A stretch of DNA of 64,000 nt, taken from NCBI GenBank assembly GCA_964023275.1, contig OZ029921.1, positions 8,485,306 through 8,549,305 on the forward strand. Direction: 5' to 3'. Below are positions 25,201 to 37,200 of this stretch, piece after piece. The notes under the pieces were generated by a model. The model searched no databases and was not told where the DNA came from. It saw only the letters and a program-made list of their open reading frames with translations. A program made the translations under genes and the position numbers. This DNA comes from Norana najaformis. Taxonomy: Eukaryota; Annelida; Clitellata; Crassiclitellata; Hormogastridae. Numbering within the stretch: position 1 is the stretch's first letter; each line of letters starts with the position of its first letter.

Positions 25201-28200
25201 ATGATTATTCCGGAGTTATTTGACTTCACAGAACTTTGACAATTGTGAAATCCTGGTTATGTTTGTTGTATTTGCACTTGTTTCATAAAGATTTTTACTT
25301 ATTTTTTATTCAGTGAAACCTGCAATATTTGATCTCCAAAATGTTTCAAGCAATGAAGGTGAAACGCCAACAATTTACTGCTCGGCCCGCGGTGACCCAG
25401 CACCAACCATGACCTTTCGGAAGGCAGGAAATGCAGTGAACTACGTCGATGGCGATAATGTTAGTACTTGGCTGCAGTTGTTCTCAGTGGTTCTTGTTCT
25501 TGCTTTCATAATGACTCTACTGTTCGCTTTTTCTAATAAGTTCCTCGGTATTGTTGTTTTGAACAAGAAATCAGGCAGTCACAGGCTGAAACTAGTTGGC
25601 AATCCAGTCACTTCTTGAGGATGAATCCAGTTAGATAAAGAATGGCAGACCAAAGGGAATAAGTCTAATCAAAGAAATTCTTTGTAGGTTATTTTAAAAT
25701 AAACATCGGTTGTTCATTTGTTGCATGCTTCTGTTAGTTGTAGTTCTCCCGAGCCTGATCTTGGGTTGTAATTGTAATCAGAGATTTATGTCGCCTTTTA
25801 CTTATTTATGTAGCGCCTCTTTAAGAAAGACTCAACAGAAGTTCTGAAAGATCTTTCAGATGAATTACAGACTCTGTAAGGGCATTTAGTCTCCTGCTTA
25901 TTCTCGAACAGCTTGTCAAGCAACCTGCAACATGAACTTCTTCTCCTTTCTTTGCTTGTATCGCCAGTTGTTGAAGACTTCTTTTAGATGTTGTTAGGTT
26001 GAGAGCATCTCTGATGAGTTTTGTTGAAGAGGCTCTATAATAATAATGTGCATTTGCGATTATGATTTCTGTGGCCTAACAACCTTTCCTCACCATTTAA
26101 ATGGAAGATTTAATGTGGTACACTTGGAGTAAAAACCTGGTAACATAGGTTCAAGGCTGGTGTGTTAGCCAACCGTCATGGTGGCTGTGCAGTGGTGTAG
26201 CCAAGGGGGAGAGTGGTGTGGCTGCCCCAGGCAGCACTGCCCGTGATGTGACAAGGATGGGGGAAAATGAATAAGCTGGTTCCTATAACTTAGCCTTCTT
26301 AGGGCATTGTAGACTCTTGAGTTTAAGATTATTGTTATCATCAAAGCTTGAAAAGTTTTGTTTCGACAGGCTTAGTGATGACATTACCACGAGTTTCAAT
26401 TAATTATGATTGTATGATAATATTAGTACATGAATTTTAAAACATACTTTATGTTAAATGAATATCTGTACAGCAGTGATTTTGAAAGCACTGTGCATGG
26501 CTGTTGGACAGACGGAAAAAGATTCTATGCACAAAATGTTCATAATTTAACGTAGTGAAGTTTAATTAATGCATCTTTAAGGCATCTACTTGTAAAGTAT
26601 GTTTGGCCTGCTTGTCTAGCTGTGTGCATGCTGTGTAATGTAATTTAAGTAGGGCCTGTTTTTGATTGAAAATTCCAAGTTTGTGGGTGTTCTGTGTAAC
26701 AGGAGGATTCAAGGATTGTTGTTTCTGGTCCGGAGAATGGTCGGCTGTCACTATCATTTAAAAGTTTGATTATAAACGATTCTGGTGACTACATCTGTCG
26801 AGCTGAGAATAACATTGGATTAGATGAACAAACTGCCAGACTGACTGTAAAGTGTAAGTTGTAATGTATAAACTAATGTGTTATGTTGTTGTGAGTTGTA
26901 TTGTGTTATCCTAAGACTGTCTGTTAATTGTAGGCTGTTACTGTGTAAATAGCTATTATCCTAAGACTACTGTTAAGGGTTGGATTTTAAATGCTGTTAT
27001 ACTCAGACTCACTGTAAGCTATAGTATGTATAATGAAATGACTCCTGTAAAGTGTAAACAGACATATACAGGATGTGCTATATAAATTTTGCTAATAATT
27101 CCATCACATCAGGTTTAAAAATGATCTTGAATAGCATGTTGCCTATCAAAATGATAATCATGGATTATAATCAGCATTAGGGTAAATTTTGCCAACTGTG
27201 AAATTTCCTACATATTTTCTTATTCATTGCAGATGGACCTCGGTTTGCGGAGGACCATCCTAAAGTGGTACACATCTGGGCTGGAAAGACTCGAAATATG
27301 ACCTGCGATGTTCAAGGGGAGCCTGCTCCAACGATCGTTTGGCAGAGAGGACATGTCGCAATCACGAACAATGTCACCTACACGATTTTCAACAGTGAGA
27401 GAAAGAGCAGCCTTCAGGTGAAAAATACAAGAAGTTTATAAGGAGCATGCCTTGGATAAATAATTTCAAGATTTTATAAAATGAAGTTAGTGTAGCTGGA
27501 TTTATTTCTAACTTAGGTAGCTCGTGCAACATCTAGGGCTGTTCAGTAACACGCTTTTGAGTGATTCTCGTATTCAGAAATCGCGCATTTGAGGATTATG
27601 AATGGACTTCATGTGCCAATGATAATCTTTAGGCAAATCGCTTATTCAAGCATTCTTCTGTCACCTAGCTGTAAAATTTGGTTCTGGCTTCAGTCCGGAA
27701 GTCAGTACTTCAAATGCACTGGCCCAGTGTCTGTGACTAAGTTTTGTCCCTAGCTAGCTCAAGGGCCCATAAAAAAATGAGTGATAGACATTTTATATCT
27801 CACTACAGGATGTGAGTGACTACATTTTCAAAGCATGTGTAAATACTTTTGCATTTATTTAGGTCATTTATCAGTTCTCATAGGACATACTGTGGAAAAC
27901 ACTTGACACAAAAATGTTTAACACAAAATATTGGTTAACATGAAAAGGATGCTTAGTCTGTCCCAGCCATCAATGGTTTTTATTGTAAATTAGTTCCTTT
28001 ATCACAAAACTGATGACACTAGAATATCACGTTATTGACAAAAATGTCAGCCCCATTGAAAAAAATAAAAAATCTTGGATTACACAAAATATTGATTTAT
28101 TTTCACCATCTGGCTCCACAAAATCAATGTGAAATGGGCAAATTTTGTTTCAAGTTGTGCTTTTTGGGCCTGTGCACCAGTGGCAGTTGAGACATTCCTT

Positions 28201-31200
28201 AAATTCTATGACATTTTGGCTTGTACATTTATAACCTTGTCAGCTCACAGCATCAAAGACGACATTCACTTTGGGAAAATGCTTCTAGTGTATAAAAGAA
28301 TATAAGATGTAGCATTCCATGGAGCATATGTCATCATCAATGCCCTATTCGTTATTTCAAACTTTGGCTGCACAGTGGACAATCTGTCTTCACAAGCCTC
28401 TCTGTTGCATCGCTTGGGCTGCCTGTTCCAAGGTCATCCCTATCCATTCCTTCACATTGTCAATCCATGCCCTGTTTGGTCTTCCTCTCTTCCTTGCATA
28501 TGTACTGCATAGATATATGCTACCTGTTGTGGCTGATGTCAACCATTTGGGCTCCAAGATAATCCTACTCTTAGTAACCACTCACCTTGTGAAGCATTAC
28601 AGTGTTATCGACATAGGATTTGACCTTTTATAAACTTTGACTTTATAATAGTAGCTCTCAATTTTTTGCAAGTTTCTCTTTTATTATGTTTTAAATTTAT
28701 CACATAGGGAAGTATTAAATGAAGTTTTATAGCTTTATGTCGTTTGTTTGAATGTGTGTACTCCATTACAAGTGCTGTACCCAACGATCACTGTGGGATG
28801 CACTACAGTACCAGCTGATATTAAAAATTAAAAAACGGGATTGAAAAAACAGTTAAGGTGAAATTTGCTTAACAAATTGTTTACAGTACTTAGTTTGCAA
28901 CAATTTCCACTCTATTACAAAATATTCACATCTGAAAGTACTGTGTGGTGCACTGCAAAACTGCCCTTTAAGAGCCAATCAGTGGTCAAGTCAGTCTGAT
29001 AAGTTGTATTCTTCAAGCTGATACTTTTGGCTGAAGTGCAGTTTTGTTTACATCATTAGGTGACAGTTTTGGAAGCAGATCAGACATGGATCTATGGCAC
29101 GTACATCTGCAATGCAAGTAACGAGCTGGGAAACAAACCATTAAACATTGAACTCAGACGGGCCTGTAAGTAATCTTAGTGCTAACTCCTTGATGGAGGG
29201 AAGGTAAGATGCTGTCAAGCATGGTAAGGATTGGTTGAGCAAACTGAGTCAGGGCAAGGTATGGTAAAGTTAAGGTAGGGTATTTGTGTGTATTTACATA
29301 GCTGAACATTTCCATAGCATCTGCTGAGACACTTTTGAAAGCACTCCTTGCTAACCTAAATGATGAGTTCATTTAGAATCTGTCTCTAAGCAAATTTTGC
29401 TTTAATAATAGCTGGAAATGTCGGTACTGGCAGGCTGTCACACGTTTGTAGAATCCAGCCAAGGAGTCCAATCCAATAGTGGACAGTTGATGCCATGTTC
29501 AGAGTTTCTATTTATTATGCGACTCTGTGAGCAACAGTCCTGCTAGGTGCTGTTCTTAATTTGAAACATATTCGCACCAGCTGAAAAACATCTTCTGCTG
29601 TTTCATGGCTCAACATTGAGTTGTCAACTTCAAATGTCATGGTGTTAATAGAATCGGAGAAGCAAGCCATGGTGAAATGACCAGTTTCAATCAAAATTAA
29701 TTTGTTTAAAAACTGTTGCAATAAGCTGGACAGACCACTCTTGTTGACAGTATTGTGATGTAATGTCAGCCTGTATTATATAGAGGATCTTCTAGTGAAT
29801 TTCTACACTGACAAGGTTAAACTGCAATCCAACTGACAGCAGAGGAAGGCTCAAAGCATCTCAGAATGTTAATGTTACTTGTTATGTCTTGTGAAGAAAT
29901 GGCCTTTTATAAATGCCTGATGGACTATGTTTAATTGAGTTTCCTGAGAAAATGGCCACTCCTGGTTTTAGCCCAGGGCCACTGAATGCAAGAGAAACAG
30001 CACAAACATGATTTGTTCTGGTTGAAATATTTCAGCGGCACCTGACTCACCACAATCGGTGAATGTAACTGAGTGTCTTCCAAATAGCATTGTTATTCAA
30101 GTGGAACCACCCTTAGAAGATGGAGGTGAAACGGTTAAAGGTTATCGCGTGGAATATTCTGAGAAGATGCAGAACACTTCGGGTAATTGTCATTGTCCAA
30201 GAATTTACCAACATGTCAAGTATTTCCCAAACTGTTCAGTGTAATTTCAGATTAATATGTGTCTCATGTTGACACTTGTTGATTGTTGCATTCTGTAGCC
30301 GAGGGAACTTTCTCGTGCATTGGACTGTCCTTCTGGAACAGTCTTTTGCTAAAAATACATATTGTTCCATCACAGACAGCTCAAGCAACATTTTCAACTT
30401 ATCTTAAGTCACACATGTTTAGATCAATGGATACCGTATATACCCGCGTATTAGTCCGTCCGCGTATAAGTCGAAGTCGGATTTTAGACCGAAAATTTAG
30501 TACAAAATTCAAGACCCGCGTATAAGTCGATGATAAAAATTTAACGGTTAATCTGGAGGGCTCGAAGACGGATCATGCCCCGAGTGACGATGTTTCCATT
30601 CTGCCTTTGTTCCATCACCCATTCGTCAAGTTGATGCTCTAATTCAGGAAATTTAGAAACATCGCCTCTTCTTGCTCTTTTTGTCTTCGGCATGTCTTCT
30701 AACTGTTGTTTAAGTTTCCGCCAATCTCTTACAAGTTTTTCATCCACTCCATATTCACGCATGGCGTTGGCATTTCCATGCTCCTCCGCATAACTGACAA
30801 CCTTCAACTTAAAGCCAGCCTCATACGAATTTCGTTTTCTTTTCAGCGAACTCATTTTTTATTAACGGTATTGAATATAAATGCAATAAAAATTTTAGCA
30901 GGAAAACTATTATTCAATTTGTAAACTACGTAGCTCTATAGTCTTCGAAATACGGAATTATGAACGTATAAAAACCTATCAACAGATATAAATACATTTC
31001 CGTTCCGGATTCCGGGTTTCTGTGCTGCCAACTAGCGAAATAGCAGTGCAATATTTGGCATCTCAAATTTCAAAGAGGATTAAACGATAAAAATATTCAT
31101 GAATCAATAGGAACTGCACAATTTGTTAACGAAAGGCGGATATTAACGAAAATTCGCCCAAAGACCGTATATTGAACAGAATTGTGTGATACACGTACAA

Positions 31201-34200
31201 ACCCATAAACTGCCGATCGAATTATCGCATTCAAATGGGTCTCATCAAATGTATATATTTGCACTCTGGCACCCGCACTCCTCGAATACAGATTCAAATA
31301 CAGATTCGCCTATATAAGCAGAATTCACAATTCAGGCCAGGATGGTCATGAGGGTACATAAAGAACCCATACGTGGTCCATATGGGTTTCATCAAATGGA
31401 TATATTTGCACTCTGGCAGCCGCACTCCTCGTATACAGATTCAAATACAGGTACGCCAAAATCCGGAAAATCTGCATATACAAATACAGATTCGCCTACA
31501 GAAGCAGAATGCACAATTCAGGCCAGGATGGTCATGAGGGTCCATAAGGGAACTATACTTGGTCCATATGGGTCTCACAAAATGAATCTAGTTGCACTCT
31601 GGCAGCCGCACTCCTCGTATACAGATTCAAATACAGATTCGCCAAAATCCGGAAAATCTGCATATACAAATACAGATTCGCCTATAGAAGCAGAATGCAC
31701 AATTCAGGCCAGGATGGTCATGAGGGTACATAAAGAACCCATACGTGGTCCATATGGTTCTCATCAAATGGATATATTTGCACTCTGGCAGCCGCACTCC
31801 TCGTATACAGATTCAAATACAGATTCGCCAAAATCCGGAAAATCTGCATATACAAATACAGATTCGCCTATAGAAACAGAATGCACAATTCAGGCCAGGA
31901 TGGTCATGAGGGTACATAAAGAACCCATACGTGGTCCATATGGGTTTCATCAAATGGATATATTTGCACTCTGGCAGCCGCACTCCTCGTATACAGATTC
32001 AAATACAGATTCGCCAAAATCCGGAAAATCTGCATATACAAATACAGATTCGCCTATATAAGCAGAATTCACAATTCAGGCCAGGATGGTCATGAGGGTA
32101 CACAAAGAACCCATACGTGGTCCATATGGGTTTCATCAAATGGATATATTTGCACTCTGGCAGCCGCACTCCTCGTATACAGATTCAAATACAGATTCGC
32201 CAAAATCCGGAAAATCTGCATATACAAATACAGATTCGCCTACAGAAGCAGAATGCACAATTCAGGCCAGGATGGTCATGAGGGTCCATAAGGGAACTAT
32301 ACTTGATCCATATGGGTCTCATAAAATGAATCTAGTTGCACTCTGGCAGCCGCACTCCTCGTATACAGATTCAAATACAGATTCGCCAAAATCCGGAAAA
32401 TCTGCATATACAAATACAGATTCGAGGAATTTCGGAAAAATGCGGTGATCATTCTTTCTGCACTTGTGGTGCCCACAAGTATCTGTCCTTAGACCTTTAT
32501 TATTTACAATCCACAGCACCAGGCACCCGCATAGCCAACCACTTTGGAGCGAAGGTACAGCTGTGCGCTGATGACAATCGGCTTTGCATTGCTCTTTCAC
32601 CCATCAGTCAGTCAAGGTGAAACTTGGTGAATTTCTCTGTTCTGTTCATGAATGGTTCTGTTTCAATGGTTTGGCCAGAAAACCAGATAAATCTGAGGTG
32701 ATCATGTTTGGCTCATGCCAACGTCTGCGATTTCTTCCTTCACATTCCAGCATTGACCTAGCTGGCACTGTTCCGATATTGAGCAGAATTTTTGGTGTAA
32801 TTTTGGACAGCAAACTCACATTTCGACCCCACTTTAGAAACTTATGTAAATCTTGTTTCTATCATATCTGGGCATTACCTCACATCAGGTCTGCTTTTTA
32901 CCAAAAACATGGCACAAACTGTAACCTGTTGTCTGATCTGATCTCGCCTTGATTATGCCAACGAGGTATTTCAGATCTTGAACTCAAAGGCTTCAGTTCA
33001 TCCAAAATTTCATGGCTCGTGTGGTGCTGCGTGCACTGCCTCGTACAAATTCCTTAGCTATAGTAAACGAGCTCCATTGAATTCCTCCGAAAATCCGGAT
33101 AAGATTTAAGGTATCCGGTCTTACCTATAAAATTCATGCCACTAGCACTCCTAACTACCTTAAATGAAAAGTCTCCCTTTGCATCCCTCCTCGCAGCCTA
33201 CGATCTTCAGGTACGGGTCTTTTCCTGAGCCACGATGCAGAACTGTCCTGGGCTCGCGTTCATTCCACACTGTAGCGCTTCTCTGTATTTTACCTTACTT
33301 TGTATCCGATGCAATGCAAAGGCGCTACATTACATAGCAACAAATACTTGAGCAGCGCCGTGTTACAACATCAATCGCATGCTGATTACACCTTACTCAG
33401 ACACTTGTCCATTATAGAATGCGGGTGACATCGAAGATGCACTTGAGGCAGCGAAGGCGCAGATGCTCAGACGCCGAGAAGAGTACACAAATGAAGGGTC
33501 AGGGTGGAGACTCTGAAATGTAGAGGAGCTGAATCTAGGTACGGCTCAGTATCGGCTGTTTCACGACAGCAGTTACATTCGACCGCGCTATGTCGTTAAC
33601 GTGCAAAACAGAGACAACCGCTGCTTTGAGTGGACTGTGTTGTCGGCAATGTATCCGGCAGAAAAGACTCCCAACGCTCAATCAAATGCAGTGCCCATCT
33701 AAAAGAGCTGAATTTCTCCGGGATCGAATTTCCAGTAAAGGTGTCCGACGTCGGCAAGTTCGAGCGCCAGAACCTGCCCATAGCGTAAGCGTGTTCGGGT
33801 GTGTCGCGAATTCGTTTAAGTTTCAAGGAAAAGCCAATTTCCAATTTCAGTTGTTATATTTACAATGTTTAATTACAGATTTTATTTACAAAGACTCTTC
33901 CTTCAACAGAATAACCAATAACTGTCTTATCAAAAAACACTGCAAGCCATCCTATACACAGAAACACCAAAATAAACTCTCGCGACTACCACGGTCCTAC
34001 GGGAGTAGTAGAAGTCTCAGGCATCTGGCGCTGGGCTATTCCGGTCGACTTCTCCACTCGCAGAATCACCATTCAGAAATACTTGACTGGATTCGGATTC
34101 CATCCCTCATACACAGTCGACAAGCTCTATAACGGTCCCGTGTCATCAAACCAACCAGCTCCAATTCATCCACGCCACCAGGACCACGGGTACCGGGCTA

Positions 34201-37200
34201 AATTCACATACAATAAACTTTTTTCAAAATACTTGAATACTAAATTCCAATGAGTGCAGTTTTCCAACATGTAACCCTACATAAACCACAAAACTGCGTA
34301 CCTAACAACGCACAAAGTATACCATCTCCGGCAGATATTAAATACCGCAGATATATACATTTAAAGCATTCTAATATATCTGCATACAAAAACTGCAAAA
34401 ATTGAAGTCCATTATTCAAATAGGACACCTAAGACCTCAACTATTCAAATAGATATCGCTACGAGTCTTACTTATAGCCAGACTTATATGCATAATTTAA
34501 ATCCTGTGTAGCCTACAACTAAAGCAGACTCCTCAATTACGCACTAACACGGGTGTGTAGGTATGTATATGTATGTATGTGTATATATATATATATATAC
34601 TCTAAATACATACATTTTAAACTAGCTGAAATGTAACACTATATATACACAAACACGAATACGAAGATTAAGAGAAGGAAAGCATTTCTCGGCTCCTCAA
34701 GCTTCGCTCCTCCAATTCCTCTGACTGAACCCTCCTTCGAATTCCCCGAAAATCATCTTCTCCTCGCTCCGTCACTCAGAAACTGACTCAAACCAGCGAC
34801 TCCTCAACCCTCGGTACGGCCGTCCTTCTTATTCACCGTCCCCAACAGCAGATCCTACTTTCCTGCCACCCAGGTGCGATTACAACAGGAATGGGCAAAC
34901 ATTAGCGCATTTTGCGACAGGGTGGAATCGCGGGTTGCATCCAATAGATGTCTCATGAGAGGCTAGATTCACACAACGTCGCTCTTCTACTGCTGTTAAA
35001 TGGTGAAAACCAGCACTACTCAGCCGTGGACACCTGCTGGGCGTATATGAGCAGAACAAGACCAACGTGAGACTTCGGGACACGAAAAAGTGGATAGCGC
35101 CAGAAGGAGTCAAAACGCGGGCATACGGGTACTATCTCACCTAGCGTGAATGTCAAGGGCGAAAAACATGACGCAGATAGTATTATAGGATGACGGATGT
35201 CCGCTCTATCCGGTCAACGTCCATCCCGAGCAGCGACTTTGCCGACATAGCAGCCGACACAAGCAGGGCGTCTTTCTTCTCACTCTTAGAGGCGACTAGG
35301 CAGTGCTGGGAAGTACTTGAACTACAGCAGGTCAATACGCATTTCATGAGACCCTTAAGGGCCATGTATGGGTTCCTTATGGACCCATATATGACTACAC
35401 TTGTCTGAGTTGTGCATTTTCTCGATATAGGCGAATCTGTATTTGTATATGCTGAATTTCCGGATTTTGGCGAATCTGTATTTGAATCTGTATACGAGGA
35501 GTGCGGCTGCCAGAGTGCAACTAGATTCATTTTATGAGACCCATATGGACCAAGTATAGTTCCCTTATGGACCCTCATGACCATCCTGGCCTGAATTGTG
35601 CATTCTGTTTCTATAGGCGAATCTGTATTTGTATATGCAGATTTTCCGGATTTTGGCGAATCTGTATTTGAATCTGTATACGAGGAGTGCGGCTGCCAGA
35701 GTGCAACTAGATTCATTTTATGAGACCCATATGGACCAAGTATAGTTCCCTTATGGACCCTCATGACCATCCTGGCCTGAATTGTGCATTCTGCTTCTAT
35801 AGGCGAATCTGTATTTGTATATGCAGATTTTCCGGATTTTGGCGAATCTGTATTTGAATCTGTATACGAGGAGTGCGGCTGCCAGAGTGCAACTAGATTC
35901 ATTTTATGAGACCCATATGGACCAAGTATAGTTCCCTTATGGACCCTCATGACCATCCTGGCCTGAATTGTGCATTCTGCTTCTATAGGCGAATCTGTAT
36001 TTGTATATGCAGATTTTCCGGATTTTGGCGTACCTGTATTTGAATCTGTATACGAGGAGTGCGGCTGCCAGAGTGCAACTAGATTCATTTTATGAGACCC
36101 ATATGGACCAAGTATAGTTCCCTTATGGACCCTCATGACCATCCTGGCCTGAATTGTGCATTCTGCTTCTGTAGGCGAATCTGTATTTGTGTATGCTGAT
36201 TTTCCGGATTTTGGCGTATCTGTATTTGAATCTGTATACGAGGAGTGCGGCTGCCAGAGTGCAACTAGATTCATTTTATGAGACCCATATGGACCAAGTA
36301 TAGTTCCCTTATGGACCCTCATGACCATCCTGGCCTGAATTGTGCATTCTGCTTCTATAGGCGAATCTGTATTTGTATATGCAGATTTTCCGGATTTTGG
36401 CGAATATGTATTTGAATCTGTATACGAGGAGTGCGGCTGCCAGAGTGCAAACATATCCATTTGATGAAACCCATATGGACCACGTATGGGTTCTTTATGT
36501 ACCCTCATGACCATCCTGGCCTGAATTGTGAATTCTGCTTCTATAGGCGAATCTGTATTTGTATATGCAGATTTTCCGGATTTTGGCGAATCTGTATTTG
36601 AATCTGTATACGAGGAGTGCGGCTGCCAGAGTGCAAATATATCCATTTGATGAAACCCATATGGACGGTGTATGGGTTCGATATACATTTGGCGAACAAT
36701 CCAGTTCCAATTCGTTCGTGAACTTTTCAATCAATGACGCGTGCTACGCATTTTTGTTGAAGCATTACATTTCCCTAGGTGACGCTCTAGTAACCCGGAA
36801 TCCGGATATGTATATATATTTGTATTTGTATTTGTTGATAGGTTTCGCCGCGTGAATTATGATTCATGTTAAATCTGGATTGCTTTATATACCTTTACTT
36901 CTAAAGAAGCAAAAGCCTTTGATTTTTCGTTCTTTCTTTGATGTACCGTATTTTCCGGGTTATTATGCGCACTTGTGTATAACGCGCAATAGCATTATTT
37001 TGCCTGATTTTTACTTTGATCCACATATAATGCGCACCGCAGCATAGTGCGCAAGCACTATACCCAGGACATACATTTTGACTGCACCTAGCGCATTATC
37101 CTTCATCTTATAAAATATACGCGAAACCCGACGCTTTAATAGCAAAATCTATAGACCGTAGGTTGTGTTTATTTAGAGGTTCTTTGTGACCAACTTCTAA

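Larger units (their letters stand above)
30972..36845. mobile_element. Nested inverted-repeat (foldback-like) element with internal tandem arrays
   Basis: Inside the pogo-like element, aacctatcaaca followed within 45 bases by tccggattccgggtt (30973-31019) reappears inverted at 36792-36845. Further in come diverged arms of about 190 bases and then two arrays of a 186-bp repeat in opposite orientation (31229-32425 and 35400-36660). The centre (32450-35180) holds a LINE fragment and broken pieces of a virus-like gene. No clear target-site duplication was found, and the class is undetermined. Confidence 0.65.

Noticed and set aside
31342-32448. Tandem-repeat protein gene on the + strand
   Set aside because: Frame persists because the unit is 186 bases; stops occur at some unit borders and there is no promoter, splice or homology support. 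Kept as a repeat, with the question raised as a finding.
33590-34132. 180-codon open frame on the + strand
   Set aside because: It runs in a different frame from the recognisable virus-like blocks it overlaps and crosses into unassigned sequence; no family recognised.
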